This document shows, piece by piece, positions 45,260-58,539 of a DNA stretch of 64,000 bases. The position numbers were made by a program, and so were the translations under genes. The stretch comes from Ostrinia nubilalis (lineage: Eukaryota; Arthropoda; Insecta; Lepidoptera; Crambidae): the NCBI RefSeq assembly GCF_963855985.1, contig NC_087093.1, positions 14,585,001-14,649,000 on the forward strand. The letters are read 5' to 3'. Within the stretch, counting starts at the first letter, position 1. Every line of letters begins with the position of its first letter. Under the pieces are notes generated by a model. The model saw nothing but the letters and a program-made list of their open reading frames with translations. It had not been told where the DNA came from and did no database searches.

Positions 45260-45440
45260 ATTCCCATGAACGAGAACTGGATTACGGTAGGCCAACGACG
45301 GACGTCCTGTCTCGGTTCTCAAGCAATTAGCATAATTATGGCATTAAATTTATTAATCTAGTTCTGCACTGAGAACTTATTGGTTCGGAGCCTATAAAAG
45401 CTCGTTTTTAGGGTTCCTCAAAATGATTTCACCGAAACTT
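45260..45440 (+). promoter_or_regulatory. TATA-containing promoter-like segment
   Basis: TTATTGGTTCGGAGCCTATAAAAGCTCG (45379-45406) has an inverted CCAAT motif (ATTGG) 11 bases upstream of TATAAAAG. No coding exon follows that I can recognise. Could be a pseudo-promoter. Confidence 0.25.
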
Positions 45441-45536
45441 TATGTGCATACATACGAGTATGATTAGTTATTATGTGGGCTGCAACAAAGCAACCAAGTA
45501 TTATTAAATTTAACTATCATCAGAATGATGATGAAT

Positions 45537-45770
45537 CATTATCATCATCTCAGCCATAGGACGTCCATCTACTGCTGAACATAGGCCTCCCGCAATGCTT
45601 TCCATGTTGCCCGGTTGGTAGCGGAAATATCAGAAATGAGGAGATCTGTAAACAAACTAAAGTCGCTGACATAGCCCGACGGATTAGCAAGCTGAACTGG
45701 CAATGGGCAGGGCACATAGTACGTAGAACTGACGGCCGATGGGGCAGCAAGGTTCAGATTGCTTAAACTT
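45537..45770 (-). mobile_element. RTE-like LINE 3' end with inverted 5' piece
   Basis: 45541-45625 is the minus-oriented tail. 45626-45755 is an upstream part of the same element (compare 2285-2405), in plus orientation. About 100 bases of the element are missing at the junction. Confidence 0.8.
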
Positions 45771-45779
45771 AAAAAAAAA

Positions 45780-47325
45780 GACTCTACAAGACGAGCTTTG
45801 AGTCCATTTGAAAGCATCTTATTATTGTAACTATTTCAATTGTACCCACATTCACAATCAAAAAGCCAATTGATAACCGTCTCAAAGAGTCCAGTCAAGA
45901 TACCATAGCTTTTTTAAAATACATAACGTCCTAATACTTTAAAAAATATGATCTATCTAACTTTATTGTATGCGGAACCAAACTATAAAATAGAACTCTA
46001 CATCGCCACTACTACCGATGTTTTAATGGTTTGTTGACCTACGTGAGAATTTGCTCGGCTTTTCAAATAGCTATAAAATAATCCCAAAACGTTTAGGCTT
46101 TTAGCATAAAAGTGATGAATGAAATTATGCTAATATTGAATAATTTTATCAAATTTTACTCTTTAACAATCTATAATAGCAGTTAGGTCTTAGCCTAGAG
46201 AATAGCTAACTCCCCCTATCTATTAAATTGAGATAATTAAATTGAAATTAAAATTACTCTCGTATTATTCTCATCATAGTCCGAAGATGTTAGTGATATG
46301 GCTTACTTAAGGCAACTCCATTAATTAGATAAATATTATTGAAATTACCTTTCATATTCAGTTAGGTCAGGTAAAAAATAATTAATTCATTGAAGAGATT
46401 TCTAGGCCTGATTTTATTTGTGGATGTGTGATATCTCACCCATTCACTTGGCGTTTGATTGATTAATTGTAACTGCGAACAAAAAACTGAATACGAATAA
46501 AATAACCAAACATTCTCACTCACTTTCATGATGATGGATTGACAATAATGTGCGTTGAGTAATTCATTTTATTAGCACAATCACTGAATAAACCAAACCG
46601 TGTATTCATATTAGTACTCCCACAATTTGGTAATAGATTTACGGTCTTGCTATACAAAATTGACGCAAATGTATTCAATATCGCCTGTTAATTTTAAAAC
46701 GAGTGTTTATTATAACGATTTTCGGTTTGACGTATGTCTATACATCACACTCTCTTCTATACGCTTGTTTGATAAATCGACTGTATCGCTAGATATTACC
46801 GTCTAATGATTCTCAGCAATGGTGAATCGTTTTGATCGGTCAAATAAAACCAGTAATGGTTGCTGCATTACACGAATTTACATGTCAATTGATGGATGGC
46901 TAGTCGTCGTAATAATGTCGTGACTGCTTCTCAAGTAATGGTCTGTGTTTAGACGCTGATTCGTGGTTTATATTAAGAGCATAGTTCAAAAGCTAACACC
47001 GTAACGAGAGGTCAAACACATTAGCCACCTAGCGGGTCCGTCTAAAAACTTTATTAATCAAAAGTTTTACCATACGTACGGTGAGAATCAAAACTTTGCC
47101 TAATATACATGGTAACAGGCCATTTATAACGCTAATAGCTAAAGAAAAATATCGTGTTAATCGGGCCGATAATTATATTTATATGATAATTCCTTAATAT
47201 TACCATAGGATATTAATGACGGGATACTATGCTTTGCAACAAAAATTACACAGCTTTTAGTTGTTTTCCCATTTTTCACAATTAAATGTTTAATTAATTT
47301 AATTATAAGTCTAACATTTTCAACT
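45780..47325. other. Long AT-rich spacer
   Basis: No repeat or exon recognised. Confidence 0.4.
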
Positions 47326-47329
47326 CGAC

Positions 47330-47500
47330 TTGAACTCTTCCTATCAATTTTGTTCCGGGTTCAATTTGTCAGTTTAACTTTCCCCTGGGGCAAGTTTATC
47401 CTGCGCTGTCAGATTTTTTATTAGCGGTCAAGCTGCAGGTCCTGGCTTCACAGGGGTTGCAGCAGTGAGTAAGAGTGGAAATAATAGTAAAGCTCCTGCC
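47330..47500. repeat. Dispersed repeat, copy 2 of 2
   Basis: Pairs with 10395-10620: CAGTTTAACTTTCCCCTGGG, GCGGTCAAGCTGCAGGTCCT and GGCTTCACAGGGGTTGCAGC. Confidence 0.6.
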
Positions 47501-49305
47501 ACCAACTTTCATGTCAAAAGCTTTGAGTGAAAAGGATGGTTATAATTAAAAGTCTGACAACGTTGTAGAAAGCTTTTTATTCCAGGGTGGACTAAAACGA
47601 CTGACAGGCTAAGTTTAATTTAGTCAAAATTCTCTACAAAGAAATCACATCGATACATTGCGTAACTTGTACGCTGCTTTTTACAAGATTCCACAAATTT
47701 CATAAGAAATAAATAAATCGAAAGCCTACTAATTAATTGTATTAATTAAAACCTGATTTCTGATAAATGATATCAATTTCTGATGCTCCAAAATACAAGC
47801 AGTTCTCACATTAACAGATTTTTAATAACGCATCAAAAAGGTATAAAATACTTAAAAAGCTGTCCCCGATCATAAATATAATATTACAAGCGAAATTAAT
47901 GTGACAAATACCTATATTTATGACGACGCGGACGGAAGCCAAATCATAAATTTATATGTTTTCAAAAGATACACTTTGTCGCCTACCGTTAAGGTTTTCT
48001 TTCGGAATTATACAGGTTGAAAAAAAAGGCGAAGGTAAAAAATACATCGGGTTGGCGTTTTAATATGCTTGCTAACATCAGTGATTTAATATTATTGCCT
48101 TGCTAAATGATTCATTTGCTTATTAGGAGCTTCTGATTATATATTTTTTTGCATTCTTTGTATAGACGTCATATAAAAGTAAACATTGTACCACCTTTTA
48201 AAGCAATTATAAGTACCAATTTGTAACATAATTGGTATTAGAAATGGAAATACGAGTAACAATTTAATAGAATTAATCCATTCTGTTTTTAATAGCCTTT
48301 CACCACAATAAGTTTCAATCGACTTGAATTAATGTTCAAACACAGAATAAAACCAAATAAAGTTCTTGTTTTTGTCATGTTTTTTAACAAAATATATTTA
48401 AACTTACACTCTTTAGACGCAACATAAATTGCAATTAGTATCATTTTAGCTAACATTTAGGCACTTGCTAATTTCATGACACTTTTCATAAATGAAAGCT
48501 CACCAACCGAAAGCACTAACATAATAATATCTGCAAGTATTAAACCATCCTATATCTGACAAAGACACCCTGTATTCCTTAACTTCTGCGTGTAGTATTT
48601 TAACTAATGCCCAATAAAATCTCAATTAAGTAACGCCACTTCCTCCAAGAACAACTCTTGTGTCGGAAGCATGCAGTCGTTATAACTGATATATGTGAGA
48701 AATTGGGCATTTTACCGCAATCGTCGAATTATAGCGTTTCGGTCCCATAATGTTAGGATTAACACCATAAATAACCATCGCCAGATACATTTGCATCTGT
48801 TTAGCGATTCAAATCCGTAGCATTAAGTTTAGTATATTGTTTGACAGAAATTAAATGGTGATTCATAATTTGTTACTCGGGTTATTACGCAGTTTACATG
48901 TTAACATATTAATTTGTAATGTGATTTAAATAGATTGGAGTTCATTGTGTAGATTCACTTTTATCTTCGCCGACTTTTTTTACAGGAAGCGTTTTATTAA
49001 GAAACCTGTCGACTCTATTTTATTAGAGATCCATTTCAATCCCATTTTAGTCTTAAGAAGAACTTTGAAGAGGTCTAGATTATAGTGTCAGCAGAAATGC
49101 ATTATATTTTATAGCTGTATCATTTATGTTTGTCATTGTGTGGAAAGCGCGGTTTTCTAACACAATAACCACAATCAAAGTGCGGAAATGTCAAAAACTG
49201 TACTGGTATTTACGTGTACGCATGAAGTAAAGGAACATTTAGTACAGCAATGTCATATTAAAACATCTCAAAGTCAAGTGTAAACGATAAAAGCAAATAG
49301 CGATC
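47501..49305. other. Long AT-rich spacer
   Basis: Nothing supported. Confidence 0.4.
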
Positions 49306-49307
49306 TA

Positions 49308-49432
49308 ATGAGGGTTTTCGCGATTGAAAAATCCGCCAGATGGCAATACGTAGACGGGAGGTCCAAATGTTGCATGATTGGTTATTTTTGATATGACATT
49401 GACAGATAATTATGTCAAAACCCTCATTCGGT
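49308..49432. mobile_element. MITE GGGTTTTCGCG family, copy 2
   Basis: Very similar to 26209-26392 over the first 110 bp, then jumps to a short right end (AAAACCCTCA); an internal deletion removed the right arm. Confidence 0.75.
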
Positions 49433-49481
49433 ACAAAAAGATAATAAGCAAGGCGATCACGAAATTAACAAACCCAAACAA

Positions 49482-49608
49482 TGCTTGCTTAAGTGAAGCA
49501 GCAAATCGAACGCACAGCGTTGAACAGAGCTCTGTGATTGGTTCGTGTGTTACCCTGTGCGTTCACGCGCACTGTAAGACCTCATAGTAATGTTTGTGAA
49601 TACGGGCG
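49482..49608 (-). mobile_element. MITE CGCCCGTATTCACAAA family, copy 5
   Basis: Reverse orientation; intact CGCCCGTATTCACAAAC end at 49592-49608, the other end partly lost. Confidence 0.8.
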
Positions 49609-49609
49609 T

Positions 49610-50570
49610 TAATTCTGTCACGAACGCTACTTTGTAAGCAGTAGCTTACCTTTACTAGATGCTCCGCCAAGCCTATGCTGAAAATTTGAACTGACCACCT
49701 TTGACAGCTGTTTTATAAATAAATAACAATAAAAAAGATTACCTATTTGATCGTGCGCATCCCCAGCCGCAGACATAACCCACCGCAAACAATTCACTCA
49801 TATTTCACCACAGAACCTTACCAGGTGGCATCTGATACTGAAGGTGTCATACCACATTCTTGATGACATTGTTCATTCTATTTTTCTTTTGTTCGTGATA
49901 TAAGTTCTATTTTTCATATATTATCTTATATATCTAACCATCTTAGAACTGGGGCTTATTTTCAATCATCGATAAATTTTTGCCTGATCAATAAGTTTGT
50001 GCAAATTATGATATAAATTAAGAATATTTGCTAATTAACATCGACTAGTTTCAGTTAATTTCGTGAAAATATTTCAGTAGATCGATAGGTTTCTCATGAA
50101 ACTGTTAACAATTAAAGCATTGAATTTGAAGAAAACTTTGCATACACAAGGTTACTGGTACTGTTTTATAAAAATGATCTTAATAAGAATCAACTGTACT
50201 GTTCAAAATTATCACTTCTATAAATTGCAGCCTCTATAATTCACCCCATGCCCCATAACATAAATAAATTAATGCTAAATCAGAATGCGATTGGAGACCG
50301 ATCATACACCGTCATACTTATTCATAAATCCCGAGTTACCCGTAATAGTAAACAGGTCCTGGAATCTGGTTCAATAAACGACTGGTCTGGATCCATGCAA
50401 ATTAGTCGTCTGTGAAAGATGCACCTGCTATGAGTAAAAGAGGACCATCATTGCAATCCATGGAAAAATATACAGTTATTTTACAACTACTCTCAAATGC
50501 TACTAGATTTAGGTGCGTATTAGCAAAACAAAGTTCTGGCTATCGATCGTCAGCAACCTATGGAAAAACT
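49610..50570. other. Spacer
   Basis: No supported feature. Confidence 0.4.
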
Positions 50571-50574
50571 TAAA

Positions 50575-50682
50575 CAACTTACTTTGACCGTAACTTTAAC
50601 AATAACCGGTGCTTTATGTATGGAGATTGACAGATTTTTGACGTTTGTTAAAGTCAAAATAAGATGGTGCAACTCAGCCTAA
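50575..50682 (+). mobile_element. MITE TTAGGCTGRGTTGCACCA family, copy 4 (left end lost)
   Basis: ACTTTGACCGTAACTTTAAC through GATGGTGCAACTCAGCCTAA. Confidence 0.75.
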
Positions 50683-50751
50683 TAGCTACTTTAAAAATAT
50701 CTTTCTTTGCTCCAAAATCTTTAGATTTATTACAGAAGCTCGGTTCTGGAA

Positions 50752-50795
50752 ATTATTCTTGAATTGAAATGAGAACATTTCAATTCAAGAATAAT
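50752..50795. repeat. Perfect 20-bp hairpin, 4-bp loop
   Basis: ATTATTCTTGAATTGAAATG is exactly inverted after AGAA. It lies 8 bases left of the SINE at 50803. Confidence 0.9.
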
Positions 50796-50802
50796 TTTAA
50801 TT

Positions 50803-50955
50803 AGGCGACAATAGCTTAGCCCAACGGTGAAGGTGTCCGACTGGCCGACTCGAAATCCTGGGAACGCTGGTTCGAACTCCGCCGCCGCTGGTTTATTGTG
50901 GTGAATATACTCGTAACACAAGCATATTAATATTAAGCTTATTATGAGGGGTATA
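50803..50955 (+). mobile_element. tRNA-derived SINE
   Basis: A-box-like AGCTTAGCCCAACGGTGAAG, B-box GGTTCGAACTCC, body TGTGGTGAATATACTCGTAA then CACAAGCATATTA and a TATGAGGGG end. Same family as 34156-34272. Confidence 0.75.
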
Positions 50956-50959
50956 TTTG

Positions 50960-52245
50960 TGTAAAACAAAATGTTTAATTTCATTTTAGACCATTTTATT
51001 TTCACCTTTATCAATCTTAAATGAACCGAACGTTTTAAGAACTCCTAAATCATGTCTAAAAATAACAATTTCTTTTAATTTTCATATTAGCTACTGTAAT
51101 TTTATATATGCAGCTATAAATACCAATACTAATGATTCCGAATAATATGCAACAAAAAAGTGCTAATTAATGACAATCTTTTCGTATCTTTCTATCAACG
51201 AAATGTGATTTATTTGCACTGATTTTTATCAGAAATATCATAAACGTTATTAATGTATTTTGGCTTCCATGTTTCTTAAATTGATCATTAAAAGTCGTGT
51301 ATCATTGTCTTTTTTATGTCACTGATAAAAATAAACATCCAATATGATTTTTATGGTAGAGTTTCATAATATGAAAACAGTATTACTCGTATTATTTTCG
51401 GAAATAATGGAGAGTTAATATGGTAGAGCTTTGTATGTATAATAAATGTAGGTTATACATTATATTAAATTAAGTTAATTAAATAGTTTAGATAAGTATT
51501 TTGTTGTGCTGTTGACATTATAAAATATCAGACTATGCGTAAAAGTTGAAAAGTGATCTTATTAATGATGGCACAAAGTTGAGTTTGGTATTCCGTCGCC
51601 CGTAAAAAGAGGTGGTAAAGTAGGTATCGGCTTTTTATTTTTTGGCATTTGTGATAAAAATAATGAGGAACTTTATAATCAATTGCTTTCCACCGAAAAA
51701 TGACTAGTTTTATTTATGAGATCAACTTACTCATAATCAGACTGTCGTTAAGTTTACAAATTCCACCAAAAACAAACCCGTGTGAACTCAACAGCAAGAT
51801 CTATTTAATTTGCCCAATTTTATTTATTCGATCACACACAAATTATAGACATTTTTTCTACTTTCTCACGCACTTAATTGGTCATATCGAGTTTTGCGCG
51901 AGGACGCGTTATATTTCGCTCAAGTCGTCAACTAAATCACATCTTATCGATGTTATATTTTATACCTTATGCCAAGAGACATAAAGGTGAGATATATCGT
52001 ACATATTGATACCGCGAAATGTACTTCCTGTATACCTTATTTACTGGTTTCTTTACAGAAATGCTGCACCAATAAATTTGATTATACTGGTTATTAGAAA
52101 GTTGATAGAAATTGTTACTTTTTCGACATTTTTAATTGTCAGTATTAAATATTCCAAGACACATTTGGATTTAAGAATGTGAAGCGAAATCACTATTATT
52201 TATGATTAAAGTTTCCTTATTTATTATCTACATATCAATTTCTTT
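50960..52245. other. AT-rich spacer
   Basis: Short frames, for example 51700-51984, show no domain. Confidence 0.4.
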
Positions 52246-52249
52246 TAAC

Positions 52250-52325
52250 TTCAGGTCGTCGTTTCAGCTTAATGAAGTCCACTTCTGGACAAAGGCCTCC
52301 TCCAAGGATTTTCAACGACCGGTCC
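52250..52325 (-). mobile_element. RTE-like LINE 3' end, second subfamily
   Basis: TTTCAGCTTAATGAAGTCCA and CTTCTGGACAAAGGCCTCCT are the reverse complement of the tail seen at 38717-38860. Confidence 0.6.
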
Positions 52326-53149
52326 TGTGGTCCGTTTAGTTCACTGTATTGCTACTGATGAATATAAGTTTTAACCAATTAAATATTAGTCACTAACCAC
52401 ATTAAGAATAATAAATGCCAAAATATTTACATTTGGACCCGTCAATATGAATTTAATTATTGAAGCTCTTCTTCCGAATGTTAATGGCATCGCTAAATAT
52501 TTTCATAAATTAAAATAAATAAATATTTTAGTTATATACTAAACTAATCGTTGTGGGATCAGTTTTTGGATTCTTCGGTCACTATCGGACACATCTAAAA
52601 AGCCGCCCGTGTGTTGGGCAACATTATTTATAGGTACAATCAGGGATACAAGGCATTTTTTTATAATTTTTAAAATCTTTTCGATGTTAACTTTTCGCGA
52701 AAGTAATTAGCACCGCAGCAATTAATTTAACCACCACACCTGTTTATATGTAGGTAAGTATATACATGAAGTATTTATGCCTGGCTTTATGTAAGTAGGA
52801 TAAATTATTATAATGAAATGAAAGTTGATTTTACCGAAAAGTAATCTTGGTTGATTAGACTATTAAACAAATAAGCGCAACAAAATAAAATCAAGGATTC
52901 ATATTATTTTACGCATGACTGAATAATTTGGACTATTTAGCTTGTATTACTAAATTTGAATTTACAGAACTATCAATTATTTAAATAGTTATCAAAATTT
53001 TTGTAGCCAAAGAATAAATTTTGAATAATTTCTACATTTATCTTAAGTATTTGACGGAGAAAGATGTTTCCATAATTTATCATTAGTTTGAACGCTGCCT
53101 TTTAAGTTGATGCAAATATTCAATACACAAAAAGCATAGATAAAGAACA

Positions 53150-53450
53150 TTTTTTAGGTCCAAAAGACAAATCGAATCCACTCAGGCGCCACCGAAGCAC
53201 GTTTTCCCACACGACTGTCACCAAACCCCCGATGTTGTCAGAACCATTAATGTCCCATGACCACTTGTGACCCGAATCGGTAGCTTAATCGGTCTGTTAA
53301 TTTGTTAGATCCGAGGTCAAAAGTGCCGGCACTAAAATTTATGGCTTTATTTTAGTCACCTTGTTTATTTTATCCACTTTTTTCGACGAAAATTGACCGT
53401 TTGTGTCGCGCCGACCAGATTTTTTAGTTTATTGGCGCTTTCCGATGTTG
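53150..53450. promoter_or_regulatory. GC-richer unique island, possible enhancer
   Basis: CAGGCGCCACCGAAGCACGT, TGTGACCCGAATCGGTAGCT and ATTTATGGCTTTATTTTAG (posterior-Hox/caudal-like) in an AT-rich interval. No frame. Function inferred only from composition and motif density. Confidence 0.3.
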
Positions 53451-53819
53451 ATAATGATGCAATTAATATATTTTTTATTGGAATGGGTTCTTTAAACACT
53501 TTGATTTTAAAAGGATTTATTGGTAGTCAAATCTACTTATGTTTGAAGTGTAGTATGTAAATATTGGCTTTGTGTAAGTGTTCCTATATAGTTTAAAAAT
53601 ACTTTTTGTCTTAGAGTCAAGCTCTCTTGTCCTGAATCCTTAGTTTGATTCTTAGATAGGTCAGCAAAACCGAATAAAAGTATTACTACTTCTGGTTATA
53701 GTAGGACCTTTCTGACTTCATACTGACTTTGAAAGAAATGTAATTGGCTGTAGTTTGAAAGACTACCTGAGCTGTTGGCACTAATATTTTCACCACGTTC
53801 ACAAATCGCTAATTATAAA

Positions 53820-54026
53820 GTTACACTTATTTATCATCTTTATCAGTATCCCCAGATCCATCAGGAAGGTTAGCGGTGCCCAGAAAGCTGACAGCGTTTC
53901 CGCAAATTGATATTTTGTCTTCTTGAAATAATCGTTTAAATTATTGATTAAAAAAACGTATTCGCCGTTACAAAACCCAATAGTGTTGATTGTATAATCA
54001 AAGAAGCCGCGGGCCATGTTTGGCAT
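53820..54026 (-). pseudogene. Short protein-like segment split over two frames, minus strand
   Basis: From an ATG at 54026 one frame reads FFDYTINTIGFCNGEYVFL and continues to NDYFKKTKYQ. Past about 53925 the more protein-like reading is in another frame: GNAVSFLGTANLPDGSGDTD, then KDDK and a stop. Either a frameshift broke a small gene, or an intron end (TTTCAAG) lies between. No family recognised. Confidence 0.3.
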
Positions 54027-54029
54027 TTT

Positions 54030-56690
54030 TCAATAGATATAGGAATGTTCAAAGATAATAATAAAATGAAAAACGATTGGAAAGCTGATTGAGTTTCTTG
54101 TTTTTAAAATATTGCAATACTCTTAACATACGTCGCTATTTTAGTATTCATACTTTACTCTTGAGTTATAGATGGTCGAACGAGCTAAATGTTCAATATG
54201 TGTTGTATTTTAAATTGAAGATACAGAAATACATTTACAGTCATGGCTTCGCCAAGTCTGAATTACAATCATCGTTCATATCCATCGGTACGAGTATGTT
54301 CCGTCCCGACAAATATTTAATGAATTTTAATTCTGGATAGTCGTTAGTTTTATTATTGTTTTTATAAGTATTCAATAGCCATTGAACTCTTGCGTCACGG
54401 ATGTGGTGGTGATCACTTACTATCATGCGAACTATAAGGCCGATGTGAAATAGTGACGCTTTAAAGTGACGCATAGTCAAGGTGTTGTATTGTATGTGTT
54501 TCTATGCTTACTGAAGATTATTTTCATGTTATAAAATGTTGTCTGGCAAGATAAAACAAAATGCTAGTTCCTTATTCTACGAGTAGTTGTAATTAGTTAC
54601 TTTCATTACCAGGTCATTTAATTTCCTCAGAAGAAGTAAGATGGATTCGTCCTCCTCACTTTCCGAGTTGATCAGACAGTTTGAGAAGACCTGATGTTTG
54701 CATAATTTTCTATTTTAGTCACTTCTTATGACACACACGTAAATAATGGGAGTGGATATGCCACTCTGCTTATCTTAGCATCGCTTGATGCTCTTTTACA
54801 GGTTGCAGACCACAAATAAAGTAGTTGCAGACCGAATTCCGCATGATTAGTTTAAAAATATCTACTTGTTTCGGTCAAGGTGCGATCGAAAAAGCGTTTA
54901 GCATTAAAAAGTGGTCCATTTCTAATCTATAGCACGTGTAAGTACAGACAAGTTCAGATTCCCCTATTAATAAGCTCGACAAAGAACCCATATCGAGTAA
55001 CGGTAAACCGAGAATGTTAATATGGAGCAATACTCATTTATCTCAAGTACGTTGCTTAAGTGATGTTTAATTCGGTAGATAAGTCAGATACGTGATTAGA
55101 AACCTCGCTACTTGTAAGTTGACCAGTCAGTCGAAATGAGATCGACGAGTCAATTTTTTATTGTATTTACTTACAGAAGTCATTGTAGATAGGTAAGTCG
55201 AAAGAAGAATTATTTGTAAAACACTTTTTTTTACGTTAAGTTCGGTTTTTGTACTGCATTTTCGTGTGTAATAAAGATTTTAAATAAATAATTAATAATC
55301 TATACAATAAAAATAATTTTTTTTAGAACTACAATGTAGAGCTACAAGAAAACCATGAGAAAGGTTTAAATTTATCGATATCTCTAGTCACTGCTATGAT
55401 ACGAGTACTATCAATATTTTGTTAAATATTAACAGAATTTACGTGAGTCTCACTATCGAAAGTATCGATAGTTTTCATATTTTGCTGTCGATGTAGTACC
55501 TAGGAGTTGATTTTTAATTAAAAACAAAATCTATGCAACGCTCGCTGTTTAGCAGAAACCTTATCTTTTTTAATTAAAAGCATCGTGCAATCCACTGTAA
55601 TAAACTTTATAATCAAAACAAGCACTAGTATAAACAAACATACGAGTAAGTACAGTTATTTGATTTTACCTGTTTAATAGAACGTGCTTTGTCGGTAATT
55701 ATGGAAATTATTAAATGATTAATGAGGCAATTAATAACTTGATCGTTTAGTACTTTTATTTGCCGATGTGAAAGGACGCATGATTAATTAACGTTTATTT
55801 TAAAAAGATTGGCTACTTAAGTATTAAAATTGAAAGATAAATGCGTTGTTAGAGTGAAAATTATGATACGAGCATCACGCTTCTTTAATTTTGTTTATTT
55901 TTAATATTATGTTTAATTATCATTAACTAATGGATTAAAAGGCGATGGCATTTAGCTTTATGGTGGTAAAACGTTGGTTAATTGTTTCCGTCGTCTTGTA
56001 ATCAAACTCATTAATAAGATAAAAGCATTATTTCTATGCGATGTGATTCCTTCTTTCATAAAAAGACGCATCGTGCTTTGTTTTATTCTGTAAAAGCAAT
56101 AATGTAATGTTTCCATATGATTTAATTACTTACTTATTATGAGTACAAATTAAAACCTACTTTTCCAGTAATTTGTAAGGGCGTAACTGAAATATTTTAT
56201 TTTATCAGTGCCCTCAGCACGACTGACTCACGTAATCGCAATCCTTACCTATGCAACCACAGATGCGCGTAGGCGCTGCTTTGTTTTTCATAAAAAAAGA
56301 TTATAACGGAAACGATATTTATTCGTGCTCTGGATACAGTAGTGATACAGTCCAACCCAATTGCTTTGACGTGGCACATAAAGTTTGTGTTTTATATGCC
56401 AAACGGGACATGTTTTGTCTTTCCGAGGTTTGCAATAAAATATCCATTTGAATTCCATGCTTTCATTTCTGGTTTAAGCTATAGAGTGTATAGGATTATT
56501 TAGTTTGTTTATAACGAAGTGAGATCACAAGTAAATTCTGCACGAATGTGTGTATGAATTGAAAATTTTAGTAGTTTGATGATACTTCTGTGGTAGAGTA
56601 TGTCTAACGATTGCAGTCCATTTTGCAATATCTCTATTACTTTATTGTTTTGATGCCAGCCAACTTTTACTTAAAATTTATTCTTATATT
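54030..56690. other. AT-rich spacer with minor repeat traces
   Basis: 54610-54700 resembles the CAGGTCATTTAATTT tail family. TATCGATA-like DREF sites occur at 55372 and 55464. Otherwise nothing supported. Confidence 0.35.
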
Positions 56691-56694
56691 ACCT

Positions 56695-56828
56695 TAAAGA
56701 CCTCATAAACTTAGCTGGTAGGTGCTAGACGCAGGCCGCTACCAACCGGGCGATGTGAATCATTGGGGGAGGCCTATGTTCAGCAGTGGACGTGGATGTC
56801 TTGTGGCTGATTGATGATGATGATGATT
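56695..56828 (+). mobile_element. RTE-like LINE 3' end
   Basis: CGCAGGCCGCTACCAACCGG, GGGGGAGGCCTATGTTCAGC and AGTGGACGT, with a small duplication, then (GAT)n at 56813-56826. Confidence 0.75.
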
Positions 56829-57035
56829 CTTTTAATATTAACTAGCTTTTTCTTGCGGATTTATTCGCGCGAATTTCTATCACAAAAATATTTTATTGTG
56901 AGCGTACCCTTGAGAAACTTGGAATTATTGCTCTTGATCTCTCTACCAAATTCAGTTTAAATCGTTGTGGTTTGATCTTGACAAGGTAACAGAAGAAGAA
57001 TTAGCGTTGATTTGAATAAATGTAACTAATAAATG

Positions 57036-57200
57036 AACGGTCTTGTGCTGCCCGCATCCAGGTTCTTCCCGCGACCTTTACCAGCTCGTCCGTCCACCTA
57101 GTAGGAGGCCTGCCTAGATGCGGGCAACGCAGGACTGTTCATTGTGGAAAACTTTAGGGGAGTCCTTTGTCCAGCAGTGGACGTCATTTGGCTGAAACGA
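57036..57200 (+). mobile_element. RTE-like LINE 3' end, second subfamily, with inverted 5' piece
   Basis: 57115-57200 is the plus-oriented tail (GATGCGGGCAACGCAGGACT to GTGGACGTCATTTGGCTGAA). 57036-57112 is the next-upstream element sequence, reversed. The two share GATGCGGGCA at their ends. Confidence 0.75.
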
Positions 57201-57594
57201 ACGAATGAAGTAATAAATGTTGCTAAAATTGTCCCGCATAATATTTTTATCCAACACTGGACTTGTAGCTTTGTCGACTCTCAATAGTGGGATAAGCACA
57301 TAAAGCTCCTACTTTATGACCGGACTGCAGTTTAGTTCTACTATGTAGGACGTCCTTTGCGGAATTTAGTACCACTGTTCTTTGCTAATGTATTGGAGTA
57401 TTCTCGAAATAAATTTCTAAATTGTAGGGAGAAAATAGTTTTGGTTATTTTAGCTATACAATGGACTTAAGACTGTAGGTATAATAGGCACAGACGACAG
57501 CACGTTAAGGTGAACACCACGAGATCTTATGTAGTTGTTATAGGGGTGAATTTTTAACAAACAATTATGTATAGTCTGTTAAAGTCGTCTGTAC

Positions 57595-57718
57595 AGTGTG
57601 CCACAGTTCCAGCTACCCACTTCCGTTTTTCTCTCGCTCTCATCAAAATGACGATTCTTTGTTAAAGAACGAGACGACGTGACCGGAAATGGATAGCTGG
57701 AAGTGTGGCCCATAGTGC
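57595..57718. mobile_element. Probable MITE with imperfect inverted ends
   Basis: GTGCCACAGTTCCAGCTACC then CACTTCCG mirrors CGGAAATGGATAGCTGGAAG then TGTGGCCC. About 120 bp, no coding. Target site unclear. Confidence 0.5.
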
Positions 57719-57899
57719 AACAATTAGACTGCAAAAATGTAAATAAAACAAAAGAAGATCAATAATTTCGAGCCATCTGTAGATGATCACGGAATAATGA
57801 AATTCGGCCTGTAGAAAATGTCAATACATTTAAGTAAAGATTTCAAAACTTTAAAATTGTAAACATACATTCAAAACCAGATATACTTATATTACAGCA

Positions 57900-58130
57900 T
57901 AAATTTTAATAGACCGCAAAGCAAAGAGGCGAAAAAAGCCCAAAGCTATCTGGCGGCCTCAAGGTTTATCTCCCCGTGATATATCGGCTACCGGCGCGGG
58001 CGCACCGTCCCACCAATCACTAAATAATTACAAACCTGCGGAACTCGAATTAAAATGCTCGCGGGATGTACCGCGGAGTTTTGTTTCGAGCATTTTTTGG
58101 GCTAATTGATGTATTTCGAGATTCAAGGAT
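57900..58130. promoter_or_regulatory. GC-rich unique island, possible enhancer
   Basis: GGCTACCGGCGCGGGCGCAC and CGCGGGATGTACCGCGGAGT in AT-rich DNA, without a coding frame or repeat match. Confidence 0.3.
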
Positions 58131-58539
58131 TAAATGACGTTTGGTATTTGCTGAGCTTGAAATTGGGCTTTAGAAATTCTAAAGTGTCATTTGGTCATAT
58201 TTCCTGTAGTTTTTTATGCTGCAGCATCTTTCATCAATCAGTTCGTGTCGACGTCTGAATATGCGAACATCAGCAGGATTACTCTAGTGCATTATATTCT
58301 ACCTCTACAACCCGTTTCTGGCCTGAGTGTAGGTAATTTAGGCTAAATCCTCACTTTTATTTCTGGTAAAATTAAAGATGGACGTCCTCCTGCAGTGAAG
58401 AATAAATGACCTGATGATGATGAAATTTGAAAAATAAAATGATTTTGGTTTCATAAATAAACACAATTAAAGGTACCTACTAAGCTTAACTATACCTACT
58501 CGATATTTCGTCCACGATTTGTTTCAAAACTTAAATTAC

